Shown here one piece after another: positions 1 to 9,946 of a stretch of 32,378 bases of DNA. The translations under genes and the position numbers were made by a program. Every line of letters begins with the position of its first letter. The stretch's first letter is position 1. Source of the DNA: Hansfordia pulvinata (taxonomy: Eukaryota > Ascomycota > Sordariomycetes > Xylariales); assembly GCA_006538405.1 (NCBI GenBank), contig BJKQ01000047.1:1-32378 (forward strand), given 5' to 3'. The notes under the pieces were generated by a model. That model worked only from the letters and a program-made list of their open reading frames with translations. It had not been told where the DNA came from and ran no database searches.

Positions 1-226
1 GCATAAATGCTTGCACGACTTTTATCGAGTCAAAATGGACCAATGGAAAAAATGGTTAGGTAAATACATCAGTACCAGCCTGTTAAATCAGACAAACATG
101 CATGCAGCCCGCATCCGAAGGACTCCTCCAAGTGAACATTTTGCCTAGCCAGCTGGACGATGCTCATGCACAAGACAACTCTTGGGCTACGCGATGTGTC
201 CCAACACCATGCGCGCCCTGTCCCTG

Positions 227-925
227 CTAGGTATGTCGCGCTCGTTTCCCCCCTTTGGCATCACCAAGCTCTTCATCGTCGAACTCCTTGTTGCCCCGTT
301 TCAGTCCTGCAGCCTGGCGCCCGCCCCTTCCGCGACCTGGTCGGCGAGCCGCTGCCCCATCAAAAGCACGTCTTTCCGAGGTAACCCTGTCATCCCCCAC
401 AAATTGAACCCCTTCCATTGGTGACAACATTGACGACTGCACAGCATGGGGTTCCCGTTGAACGCCCACGGGACTTGGTGTTGGCGCTAAGAGCATCAGG
501 GGCTCATTGGTGGAGGTGCTCACACTGTAGCTCTGATCATCGCAACAAAGTAAAACAAAATGGTGGAGGGGCTTCGTCCATGCAAGGTCGACCTGAATGG
601 TGGGCCAGGGGGCGTTTCCTGCGTATTCAGCAATGGCGAATACAACAGAGCACACAGGATCGGTGCCTAGGATTGAAGCTGTTGGCATGCATAGCTGTTT
701 CCAATGATCGACGAGGCCGTTAGGAGAAGTGATTCCTTCGTAATAGGTCGATAGCGCCAAGCACGCAAGCCTGACACGCATGCCCACAACAGGCTTCTGT
801 GATTTTGTAAGTACTTGGCAAGTGATATCCATCGCGACAGCAGTCAAATCAATGGCAATGGTAGTGCAAGAGCTCAGCGAAATAATGCTCATGTCAGCAT
901 GAGGGAAACGCCTGTCCATTACCAT
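227..925 (-). CDS. Transthyretin/HIUase-fold protein with basic C-terminal tail
   Basis: A 232-aa single-exon ORF. Residues ~32-140 follow the transthyretin/5-hydroxyisourate hydrolase (HIUase) pattern: an opening strand ITCQVL...KPVVGMRVRL, then a SPNGLVDHW turn, then LHHFVLLCCDDQSYSVST near the domain end. In true HIUases an N-terminal His, an Arg after the GxT turn, a His in the HYH-like motif and a C-terminal YRGS are conserved. Here the first His position is Gln or Cys, the Arg position is Leu, only the HH is kept, and YRGS is absent. I infer a structural or binding domain rather than a urate-pathway enzyme. The last ~42 residues are Arg/Lys/Gly-rich (RRPGRGRGGR...GGKRARHT) and could be a nuclear signal. 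The start is the first Met; Met32 at the domain edge is an alternative. No breaks are visible. Family call from motif pattern only. Confidence 0.7.
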   Translation of the reverse strand: MVMDRRFPHADMSIISLSSCTTIAIDLTAVAMDITCQVLTKSQKPVVGMRVRLACLALSTYYEGITSPNGLVDHWKQLCMPTASILGTDPVCSVVFAIAEYAGNAPWPTIQVDLAWTKPLHHFVLLCCDDQSYSVSTSTNEPLMLLAPTPSPVGVQREPHAVQSSMLSPMEGVQFVGDDRVTSERRAFDGAAARRPGRGRGGRQAAGLKRGNKEFDDEELGDAKGGKRARHT

Positions 926-1185
926 ACCACCAAGGGATTATAATTCCTACAGGATAGTACTCAAAACCGTTTCCTGATCTGCTGACGGAGTGGGGCCACG
1001 GCGCTTGACCAAAAACTGTTCCCAATTCCTGCAACAGTGTAACTTGCAACAAAAATGGAACCAGTAGATATGACTTTCAGCACCAGGACAGAAGAAAATG
1101 ACAAGACCGTGCTGAAATCGCAAAGAAATCGAAAAACACCAGGAACCATGTTCATTTGCCTGCGGCAACGATAACTTATCGCTGC

Positions 1186-2659
1186 TCAGAAAGAGAACCG
1201 GCTAACTGAAATTCTCAAACCACTAATTCAGATTAGAGACGAGCCAGTAACAGTGAGCAGGTACATACCTTGACAATCTTTCTGCATTCTTCGATATCAA
1301 CGGTAGAGCCCATGACCAGGGCAAACACTCTTTCTCCCAAAGTTTCAAAATATGTCTTATTTTCGGAATGAAATCCATCGCGGTATCTTCGTTGGTGACG
1401 AATGGGAATTTCGCCTCCAGCTTCGACAGCTGCAGAACTCGTAGGATTTCCCTGCTGTCCCAGTGCATAGTTCCACTCATGACCACGTTAGTAAGGGAAT
1501 ACGGTGCATGGATTGTCGCGCTTGGCTGAATGAGAAGGCATCCGGGATACAGATAGATCCCTATAGGAGCTCCTAGCTGCATCGTGCTCGATGATGCCCA
1601 GTCCGAAAGGATGCGTGAATGCCACACTGGCCACAGCTTCTCGCCGCAGTCGGTGAACACCGTGGTCATGACGCCATGACGATCAATGTGTGGCATCGAA
1701 AAAGCGCCTTTCTTGGCACATAATTGGAATCGCGTCGATTCAAGCAAGTCTATTGCGACGGGTGAATCCATCTTCCCACTCTCCGTCTTGGCGATTTCCA
1801 TGACAGAGTAAGAGGGCAATGAAGTCAGGCAAGATGGAGTCGGATGGGGCTTGCAGCCACCAAGATTCAACATGTTGATGGGACCGTGAGCCGGGTCTTG
1901 CAATTTTCGGATGGCCGTTCGTGATGGCAAGGACTTGGGGGTAGCCAACGAGGTAGATCTGTCATATCTTTGTTGGAAGTCGTGAACGTCGAGAGTTGGG
2001 AAGGACGATAGATATGTGACGAAGGAATCCATAGAAAGACAGAACATATTTTCATTCAGCTCTGCGGGGATCATGAGTGGTACTTTTGGGCTTGACTTCT
2101 CCAATATGCTTCTCGCTTCTTCGTTTGAGCAAACAACAAATTCATCGTCGTCAAAGTTGTCTTTCGACATGTAGCCGGCTGCCGATAAAGGATGTCCGAC
2201 AGTACATTTTTGAATGATCTCAAGGAAGGCAGGGCCCTCCTTCTGCAGGCGAGACTGGCTTGAAGCATCATCGAGCAGACTGCCAAGATCGCTTTTCGCC
2301 GTTTGTATGGCTGCTTCTGCGCTCCGACGATATTTCTGAACGACGTTGGACCACTGACTGCAGATGTGACAGTTAAGAATGTGTGACTTTGCCTGACTCT
2401 GAAGAATCACTTTCCCACATCGGACCGGTTCATGAGCCAGTTTGATATGCTTCTCCAGGGCATTGCTTCTGACAAATGATGCCTTGCAGAGGGTGCATTG
2501 GCGCCCGGGATCTCGCCGGGCGCAATTGTGGCGTCGAGCTTTGGCCCCGTAGAAAACTACCAGACATCGGTTGCAGCGGGCATGAGGTTGTCGCTGGTGG
2601 CGAGGGAAGGAATTTTGGCTGCATTTCTGGAGGCACAAGCTGCATTGTTGGACACTCAT
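1186..2659 (-). CDS. C2H2 zinc-finger protein with JmjC-like domain
   Basis: The main exon (2659..1223) encodes 478 aa. The N-terminus has zinc-finger patterns: C6/C9/H21/H26, a C29/C32 pair, and a canonical finger C55-x2-C58-x12-H71-x4-H76, then further Cys pairs near residue 95. The C-terminal third is JmjC-like: MPHIDRHG (Fe ligands H324 and D326), GEKLWPVW (a Lys341 in the GxKxW element that often binds 2-oxoglutarate), and PGCLLIQPSATIHAPYS (distal His384). JmjC proteins are Fe(II)/2-oxoglutarate hydroxylases, often histone demethylases. The three metal ligands are present, so activity is possible but the substrate is unknown. The stop at 1223-1225 sits exactly at a likely acceptor. A 46-nt intron 1268..1223 (GTATGT...GAATTAG) would give a 12-residue terminal exon ending at 1186. 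The coding frame is clean. Confidence 0.82.
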
Positions 2660-3334
2660 GATGGTGTCCCGGAGACGGCGAGGAACGTGGCCGACGAGGA
2701 ACGTGGCCGACGAGGAACGTGGCCGACGAGATGGGGGAGCCTTCCGATGCCTTCAGGGCCGCCGCGTTGGCTTTACAGCGATCCATCAGCGGTAGGTTGG
2801 TCAAATTCTGTGGATGGCAAGGCCGTACCGCTACAGTAACGCGTCATCGCCAGTAGCTCGCAGCTGGCACCATTTGCCTTCGCTGGCAGGTTTTAGATTA
2901 AAATGGGTCTATAGTAGCAGCCCTCCAATCATATGACCCAGAAATCTCCGCATCCCGCATGGGCTGTGTGTTCACGTGAGAAGCTGGGATCCGTGCCGAA
3001 CCTCGACTTTCATGCAACAACTTGCCATTGTCAGACATATCAAATCTTTAAATATCAGATATTAGCGCGGATCAGGGCCGCTATCATGCAGGCCACGATG
3101 TGAATGTATTACGTTCAGCAAGGACGAATTGAATTTAGTGGTAGCGACAGTGTATAAACTAAACTGGACCGAAAACGTCGAAGTGTGGTAGCGACAGGCG
3201 AATATGATAAGAATGCACAAAACCCACATACACAAACAGTGAGAACCAGCTACATGTGAGTACCAGTCAAATACAGCAGTGACGAACGGAAACAGACGCG
3301 GGTAAATAACAGAAAGACAGACGATAATGGTAAA
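2660..3334. other. Intergenic, no gene seen
   Basis: This stretch separates the zinc-finger/JmjC start from the 3' end of the charged-protein gene. Both genes are on the minus strand, so it holds the promoter of the first and the terminator of the second. Besides the 16-bp repeats there is a 13-bp direct repeat GTGGTAGCGACAG at 3138-3150 and 3185-3197. The overlapping ORFs here on both strands have no recognisable content. Confidence 0.6.
2680..2730. repeat. 16-bp tandem repeat, 3.2 copies
   Basis: Three perfect copies of GAGGAACGTGGCCGAC (2680-2695, 2696-2711, 2712-2727) plus a partial fourth. It lies 20-70 bp upstream of the zinc-finger/JmjC start codon, in its likely 5' UTR or core promoter. 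Perfect identity suggests a recent expansion. Confidence 0.95.
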
Positions 3335-5458
3335 TCAGACACTGTTCGTGAATTAGTAGGTGCTTGGGAACAGGCGCGAACACCAATTTGACTTAGAACG
3401 TGAAACTTACCGCTTCTGTGTACTAATCGCCCCCGAATCCGAAGCAGGAGCTTCCAGGTCGTAGCGAACTCTCCTGCCTGGCCTCTTGGGAGAAGATCTG
3501 GAACCACCCACCATCGGATGTTTGGAGTCTGTCGCGGTAAGGGTGCGATCAGGCGTCTGTGATGGAGAAGTGACAGCTGTTGTTCCAGAACGGGGGGTCC
3601 AGCCTCCCTTGGACTGCTGGTGGACGCTGGAGTCTGACTCTACGTCCGACATTTCTTGGTCCGAAGCGGGAGATCTTGACACTGTTCGTGCGAACCCTCG
3701 CCCCGCACTTGGTGTTATCGATTGATAGGTTGTTGGTTTGACTTTGTTGGTGTCTTCTATAGACTGTACCAGCACTGGCGCTTCGAACGGCAACATGCCG
3801 GTTGAGTCCGGGATCAAGCCCTTCGAGATAGCCGCATGAGGCTGTGGGGTGCCATCTCGGGCTCGGTGCCTTGCGTACGTAAATTCTGTTTTCCTCTGGC
3901 CATAAACCCAGTTGAACGTAGATCTCAGAGTGATGGTGACGAAATCCTCATCCCGGATTTCCCCAAAATGACAGTGACGGGATAAACCACCCGTTCCTTG
4001 CTCACGTTGCCTCGATCTGGGGCGCTGGCAACAAGGAGTAAGTCGAAGTCAGAAAACTTTTTCCCACTGAAGCTATCAGCAGTCCGATACTCCAAAGGTG
4101 ATGAGCCGCGACTTGCGATCCAAGCCGTCTTTTCCTGTCGACATTCAGACGCAGGAACTAGTGCACCTGCTTGATACCCAGGAAAGTCTGGGTTTCTGCC
4201 CTGGAATGCAACCAGAAGCTGGCCGCGTGGCGTGAGCCCAATAATGAGTGCATCGACTTTTGTCCCGGAGACAATATCCAAGTAATGCATTTTCTCAACG
4301 GCTTGGCTGGAAACGGTGTTCTGCAGTTCCTCTCCCGTGGGAAGCCTAGGCGGGAACGATTTCAAGATTTTTTCAAGGTTGTGGTCATCAAGTAAGCTTG
4401 GTTGCGAGTGTCCCGACTTAGTCATAGAAACTAAAGATTGAACGGCTCCTGTCCTCATGCCTCTTTCGTCCTGGGACGGCCCATTTGGAATTGTCTGTTG
4501 TCGAGGTAAGAGACCTGGGGAGCGTCGGGCCTGGACTTTTTGCTGCGTTTCTTCCGATTCCGCGCCGCTTTCAACGTGGGATTGAAATCTTTGGCGACTT
4601 TGTGGCAAATGCCCTTTCGTACTCCGGTCAACCGGTGACCTGTCTTGGCCGTCTCTTGCAGGAGGGCCATCGTGAACTGGCTGTTGCTGAAGAGCGACCC
4701 TTGGAGACCTGGCACGCTCACCGCGAGTATCTGAGTTACCGAAAGAGCTGAAAATACCTTTCTCGCCGGCAAACTTGGAAAAGGGCTTCGTGAGCTTTTT
4801 CCCTTCCTGAGTAGCCACAGTAACCGCCTGTGGATGTGAAGCCTCGGTGTGCTGATCAAGTTTCTTTGCTAGCTCAGGGCGGGATTTCTTGCTCGGGCGG
4901 TTGGTTGAAGGTGCTTCTCTGATCTTCACTTCAAGATCTGAATCTTGACGCCCTCGCTTCGACGGAGGAGCATCCGGGCGGAATTTCTTGTTCGGGCGAC
5001 CCAAAGAAGGTCCTTCTCTGATTTCGACCCCAGTGTCAGATGCTTGGTGCTCCCTTTTTTCAGTGGAAATCTCTGAGCGCAACTGTTTTATCGGGCGGCT
5101 GACAGCTGGCCTTTGTCGAATCTCTTCCTCTGACTGATCGCGTTCCAAACGACTGCGTTTCGTCGCGGAAAGGCCCGTTTGAGCACGTTGACCTTCCTTT
5201 TCTGTCGCGTCGTTAGCGCCTTTTAGGTAGGGTGGAGGCCTGGACATCTTGCCTTTTCTGGAATGGCCTCGGATCCAACCAGAATGTCATTGCAAGCCTC
5301 TTGGGTGAGATTTCCATCGGCATTCTTCTTCTTGGACAAGACAATCTCGTATTCTTGCGTATGTCATAGGCACTCTTTGCCTTTCTCAGCTTCTCCAAAA
5401 ATTCGAACTGGTCTTTATCAAAGACAGTCTCGTCGTTCTTGCGACGTGAGCGCAACAT
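3335..5458 (-). CDS. Large charged, repeat-bearing protein of unknown function (two frame breaks)
   Basis: Coding character runs from ATG 5458 to ~3407 but changes frame twice. Segment 1 starts MLRSRRKNDETVFDKDQFEF. At ~5364-5368 the frame slips (one base missing) into ...YEIVLSKKKNADGNLTQEAC. A GC-AG intron 5252..5197 (GCAAGA, branch GCTAAC, 56 nt) then joins in phase to the long frame of 440 aa. A second one-base deletion at ~3961-3965 (TTTTGGGG run) shifts into EIRDEDFVTITLRSTFNW... and on to STQKR. A canonical GTAAGT donor at 3410 with TACTAAT and CAG at 3342 suggests a last intron ending in a one-codon exon. The intended product is ~665 aa: Lys/Arg/Glu-rich and probably disordered N-terminal half, with ~33-residue repeats (EIR.GPS..RP.KK.RP), a beta-rich segment (ALIIGLTPRGQLLVAFQG), and a Ser/Pro-rich tail. 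Family not recognised; nuclear location is a guess from composition. Confidence 0.65.
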
Positions 5459-5527
5459 CGTTCAGTTGAAATGACATGAAGCGACTCAGTGAGCAAGACC
5501 TCTGCTTTTCAATAAGGTGTTCGCTTT

Positions 5528-6645
5528 ATGGCGAGCTTCTGTTATTTTTTTTCTTCGGCTCCGGGTGCGATAGTTATATCTGCGTGGAGAACGCAGATGA
5601 AGCACCAATCGACGAACGTGGTTTTTGTTGCGCCTGGAATCGGTTTTCCGAACCTGGTGGACCTTGCAGCGTGTCCGTTTTCAGGTCTTGGTCACTACCA
5701 GTGGGGCAGGTGGAGCATGGCCAGACGATTTGTGGAACCTGGTACAACTCACGTCCAAAGCAGGTCATACTTCGTGTGTTACGTGCCAGCGTCTCTGAAA
5801 GAGTCGACGGTTGATGAAATCAAATTATGAACCCTGTTGTTGCAACCATGGGTCACTGGCTTCAAATCAATGCAAGCCCTCGCCAACTATATTTGAAGGC
5901 ACTGGGCGCTGTTTATCAGATATTCGACCACCTCGGGCACAAAAAGCCGTCCGTTGTCCAGGTCATCAGGGGCGAAGATATCACAATGCATGGCGAACTT
6001 TATCACAACCGACCACCAGGATCCAAACGCAATAGACTTTGTGCTCATATGTAGGTCCAAAAAATACGTTTCCCTCGTCGATTGCGAAGCATCTCTTCGC
6101 TTCAAGCCCGCCCTCGAAATGACGACTTTCTGACGCAAAACGCCGTGGGTGACACGCCGTTCGGAGCTTGGTCCCTGTATGGTCAGCTATCAAGATAGCT
6201 GTCAGTTTACTACATGGTTTAATCGAAGGCATTGTTCAAAACGCTGGGATATTTGTAGATTATATGCGGGCTTGTCGAGCATACTGGAGCTTCCTGCACC
6301 GCGGGTCCAGCTCCAGCTGTAAGACATTCGATCCGGATCGGGGCCTCTCCTTGTGAGCAAGATTTTCGCCGATGAAAAATTCCGGCAAAGAATAAGGGGA
6401 TATTTATTGAGGGTTTGACAGATGACAAACCCTACGAATATGTACAATACAAGCGTGACGACGTAGAGACAATGTTCTGGGACAGCTCCGATAGCCTCAA
6501 TCATCTATATGTATCCTTACAAGTCAACTATACCATTTTTTCAGAGGTGGAAAAGAAGTCAAGTCGAAGACATGATTTGAGCCGCGAATTTGGAAGTTTG
6601 CTACCTTGTTCTCTCGCTATTTTGTCTGTACTGGAACTCACGTGA
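5528..6645 (+). other. Scattered coding-like patches, possible decayed gene
   Basis: Several plus-strand frames in sequence look more protein-like than chance but no frame holds for long: 5528-5830 (VVFVAPGIGFPNLVDLAACP...), 5827-6000 (LKALGAVYQIFDHLGHKKPS), 5989-6133 (NAIDFVLICRSKKYVSLVDC), 6168-6356 (VWSAIKIAVSLLHGLIEGIV) and 6415-6645 (KPYEYVQYKRDDVETMFWDS). They could be remains of one gene broken by indels, or chance. I do not recognise a family. A 100-aa minus-strand ORF over 6202-6504 is less convincing. Confidence 0.25.
6184..6201. repeat. Small perfect inverted repeat
   Basis: CAGCTATC-AA-GATAGCTG, 8-bp arms around a 2-bp loop. It lies in a stretch with no confident gene. It could be a protein-binding palindrome or chance. 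Confidence 0.6.
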
Positions 6646-6649
6646 CCGT

Positions 6650-8603
6650 CCTGTGAAGAGTGTGGAGAGTGGGCGTGTGGGTGCCAAGTGACATGGAAAA
6701 TAGTGGCAGTGCCAAACCTAACGGATTTACAATGCTGCATCACTCGACTTGACGGAAGCCAAGATGTAATTGCACATGACAACAACGACGACAGACACCA
6801 CTCGGATATGATCAGTTGGCTGTGGCACGTCACCATATGCTCCTGTCCAGGGTGAAATCACAGTTCTATTGATGTTACATTAGTTCCGAGAAGACTGGAA
6901 CAACTTAGTTCACCAGATAGCGCTACGAGGAGAAAGAATCCCTGTACTGTAGGACATGACGCCACTGCTTCCTGGCTGGGCGATTGACATGGATAAGGAT
7001 AGTGGAGTATGAGATGCTCCATATCTATGCTAGCGCCAACACACAAGTAATAATGTGACATTGCCTAGTCCTGGAACGGGCCAACAAGAGTTAGTGGGCT
7101 AGAGATCGAAATGTTGTGTATTGCGCGGGTCCCACAAATCGCGGAACAAATGGTAAGCTCGGCCGGATAGTAATACGACTTGCATGTGCGTACGTACGAA
7201 TCGGGGTTTAGTTTAGTAAACGACGCTCTTTTTAACCGAATTACTATTTCGGTCTCGAAAGAAAAATACACCCTTCAAGACTGCAGAATGTAGCTTTCAG
7301 CCTGTTCTTGACTTTTTCTGGATCGGGAAAACAGGTAATGGCTGTTCTCTTGAACGTGCAGATACACGTTGCGATTGGAGGCTGGAAATGAGACAAAGAT
7401 TTCGGTCAGATAGATGGTCTTGCTAGAAGTGCTTCTAAACCCACGTTGGTGATGTTGGCGATGTTGGTGTTGGACCTAAACCGCGCATTTTAGACAAGTT
7501 CTAACCAACCGTTTGAGACTAGTCAAGTGAGCAGCCGGGCTTCGTTAGTATTAGCGACATATACGACCAACAAGGGGCCCGCAAATTGGATCAGGATACC
7601 CTAACATGGAGTAGAAGCTAAAACAAGCTAATGCAAGCCTCAGAGTCACACATCACCAACAAGAGATGCCTGAGCAGACACCCCCAAGCGCTTTGAATTG
7701 TGAAGATAGTCATTTTGGGAAGTCTATCCTCGTCTGATGAGGCACAAATTGATGCTTCCAAGCCTGGTGATGGTTTTTTCTTTTCTTCTTCTCAATCTTT
7801 CAATTCCAAATTATGCTGCCGGTCATAAGGCCTTAGATGCGACAACAGTGTTTCACTCATACTTAACCGGTTGAAAACCCTAGATTGATTCCCATAGTGG
7901 AACCTTTTGATTTATTAGTGGATTGTTTGTAGCAAACGAAGCCCGAGTTCCATGGCTAGCTATCACGCAGCTCCAAGCGCCTCTTAGTGGACTTGTTAAT
8001 ATGACTCACACGGGCGTCTACCTGGTATAGGTGCCGCGCCTGCATACATTTCACATGCTTCTTCATCATGACCGACACGACTTCCGGAAATAGTCCCAAA
8101 GCCAACAGGAGGATTTGACCAACCAGACATTCAGGTCCGCCATCCGCGTGTACGCCCGTCATCCATGTACAAAGAACATTCTTCTAGACAATGAGAGAGA
8201 AGTTTCACGATTACATGGCTGTTTTCCTTTGGTGCTTCGGGACCCGAGATAGAAACAATGTACTGACGCGCTGCTCACCTTTGTGGAACGCCGCGGGTCC
8301 ATCGCTTACATATGTCATAGAAAATACAGGAGTATTTCTCAGGATAGGCAGCTAGACAGTGAGTCTGCACCTACGTGGATGTGCAGGTGATCGGTCGGAA
8401 ACATTGTATGGAGCGAGCCTCCAAAATCCCTGCAATGTATAACTCTGGGAAGCGTGCAAGGCCTTTTAGGGATGTAATTCATGTTAAACTCGATCAATTC
8501 TGAACATGTGCACTCCAATTGAGCCCTAATAGCCCTCAGTAGAGGACATCAGACAATCAGGGTAGCAGATGTTGAGGTGCTATGGCCTGCTCGGACAGAC
8601 TCA
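6650..8603. other. Intergenic, no supported gene
   Basis: Only short ORFs without recognisable motifs are seen. A 68-aa minus ORF at 7956-8162 has no partner exons that I can find. The region is the 3' flank of the kinase gene; no RNA gene or repeat was recognised. Confidence 0.5.
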
Positions 8604-9946
8604 TTACACTCGGGAATTAAACCAAGGTCTATCCAAGATCTCTTTCGCGGTTGGTCGTAGTGATGGTTCCAGCTTCAACATAAGGCCTACGAGATCACCC
8701 AGCTTGTCAAGATCCTGATCCAAAATCTCAGGGCTCCTATCATCGTGGGCGTAAACCTCCCTTAACCACCCTTGCAACGTCGTTGTGGGTTCACCAACTG
8801 GTGTTGAGTCGCTGAGTATCTGCCATTTCTTCATCCATCTCTCAGGGATCTCATCAGTGGCAAACTCCTTCATTTGTGGAAGCAGCGTGGCCGGTGTCAA
8901 CAAAAAATTATCGAAGGGTGGCTGGCCAGTCACCAGTTCAAAGAGCTTCCAACGAGAGATTAGCGACGCTCCAATGTGCAGCAGTGGGTGAATCATACTA
9001 AACATGCCATGCTCCACATGTCAACACGATGATCGACGGTGTCACCAACAATTGACTCGGGTGCCCTTACCACCAGGGGAGTATTAAGTTTGTCGGGCGC
9101 CTGACCATTGAGAAATGATTCACCGAAGTCGACGATCTTGAAGCCGGAGGTAGTCTGAGGATTGTCCGCCAAACCTGTACAGGGTCGGACCAAGTAGGGT
9201 GGTACATGATTTGACGTCGGCGTACCATCGAACCTTTTGATCGGAGCTATTTCAGGCCTTCCCAGACGTTCCGTGAAAGCATCCTCATCCAGAGAGTCGA
9301 GATCGGGAGCACTAAATACTAGGTTCCTGGTGTGTAGGTCTTTATCGGTAAGCAGTGATATCAAGGCAGGAAGCTGAGCCTTGTGCAACTCACCTCCGTG
9401 CGTAATCTTGTGACGAGAAAGGAAATCGATCCCCGTCAGAGCGTGACGTGCGGCATCTTTAGCCAAGGCTGCCGGAAGTCTTTCTTCACGGCAGTGCATG
9501 TCAACAAAATCAGATACGCTTGGTCCAAGAAGCTCTAAAACCAGGCAGTCGTGCAGCCCGTTATACCCAGTGACTTGAAAGTTGTCTAGCAATCCGACGA
9601 GAAAGGCGCGCCCAGGGTGGCCGTTATCCGGCAAGCCTGAGATTGCCTGTAAGACTTGAAGCTCACGACGGTCTTGCTTCTCTGCCACAGAAACTTTGAT
9701 CGCGACATATCGTTTCATTCTTCGACCAAATTAGATTGTGTTTAAGTGCAGGATTTGAGATGGGCCAACTTGCAGATGATCACGGGCAGCCCAGGTAGTT
9801 GAGTAGGCGCCCCAGCCGAGTTTATGGATCACTTTATATCTACCATCTTTGAGATGATCCTGTAGCTTGATGGTGTGGTATCCTCCTGGTCGATATCGGT
9901 GAAGAGGCTCAGCGTCAATGTCACACCTGAGCGTAGCGTGCGCCAT
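8604..9946 (-). CDS. SRPK-like serine/threonine protein kinase
   Basis: Four exons, 9946..9774, 9719..9394, 9339..8999 and 8945..8604, total 1182 nt (393 aa), all phases agreeing. All kinase elements are present: the SRPK-type entry YRPGGYH...DGRYKVIHKLGWG, glycine loop GWGAYST (44-50), K66 in YVAIK, catalytic loop HGDLHTRN (D167), DFG (D237), APES, DMWS and the final RPT. HGD in place of HRD, and the long insert between catalytic loop and DFG, are features of fungal SRPK-like kinases. Introns are 54, 54 and 53 nt. The first is GC-AG (GCAAGT donor at 9773). The second (9393..9340) splits the catalytic Asp codon and is open in frame, so retention would insert 18 residues into the catalytic loop without a stop. 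The start is the Met at 9946, before the conserved N-terminus; the upstream in-frame Met would add an unrelated leader. SRPKs phosphorylate SR splicing factors; this short paralogue's substrate is unknown. Confidence 0.93.

Noticed and set aside
3138..3197. 13-bp direct repeat GTGGTAGCGACAG
   Set aside because: Two copies 47 bp apart without other features; no sign of a transposon target duplication or terminal repeats.
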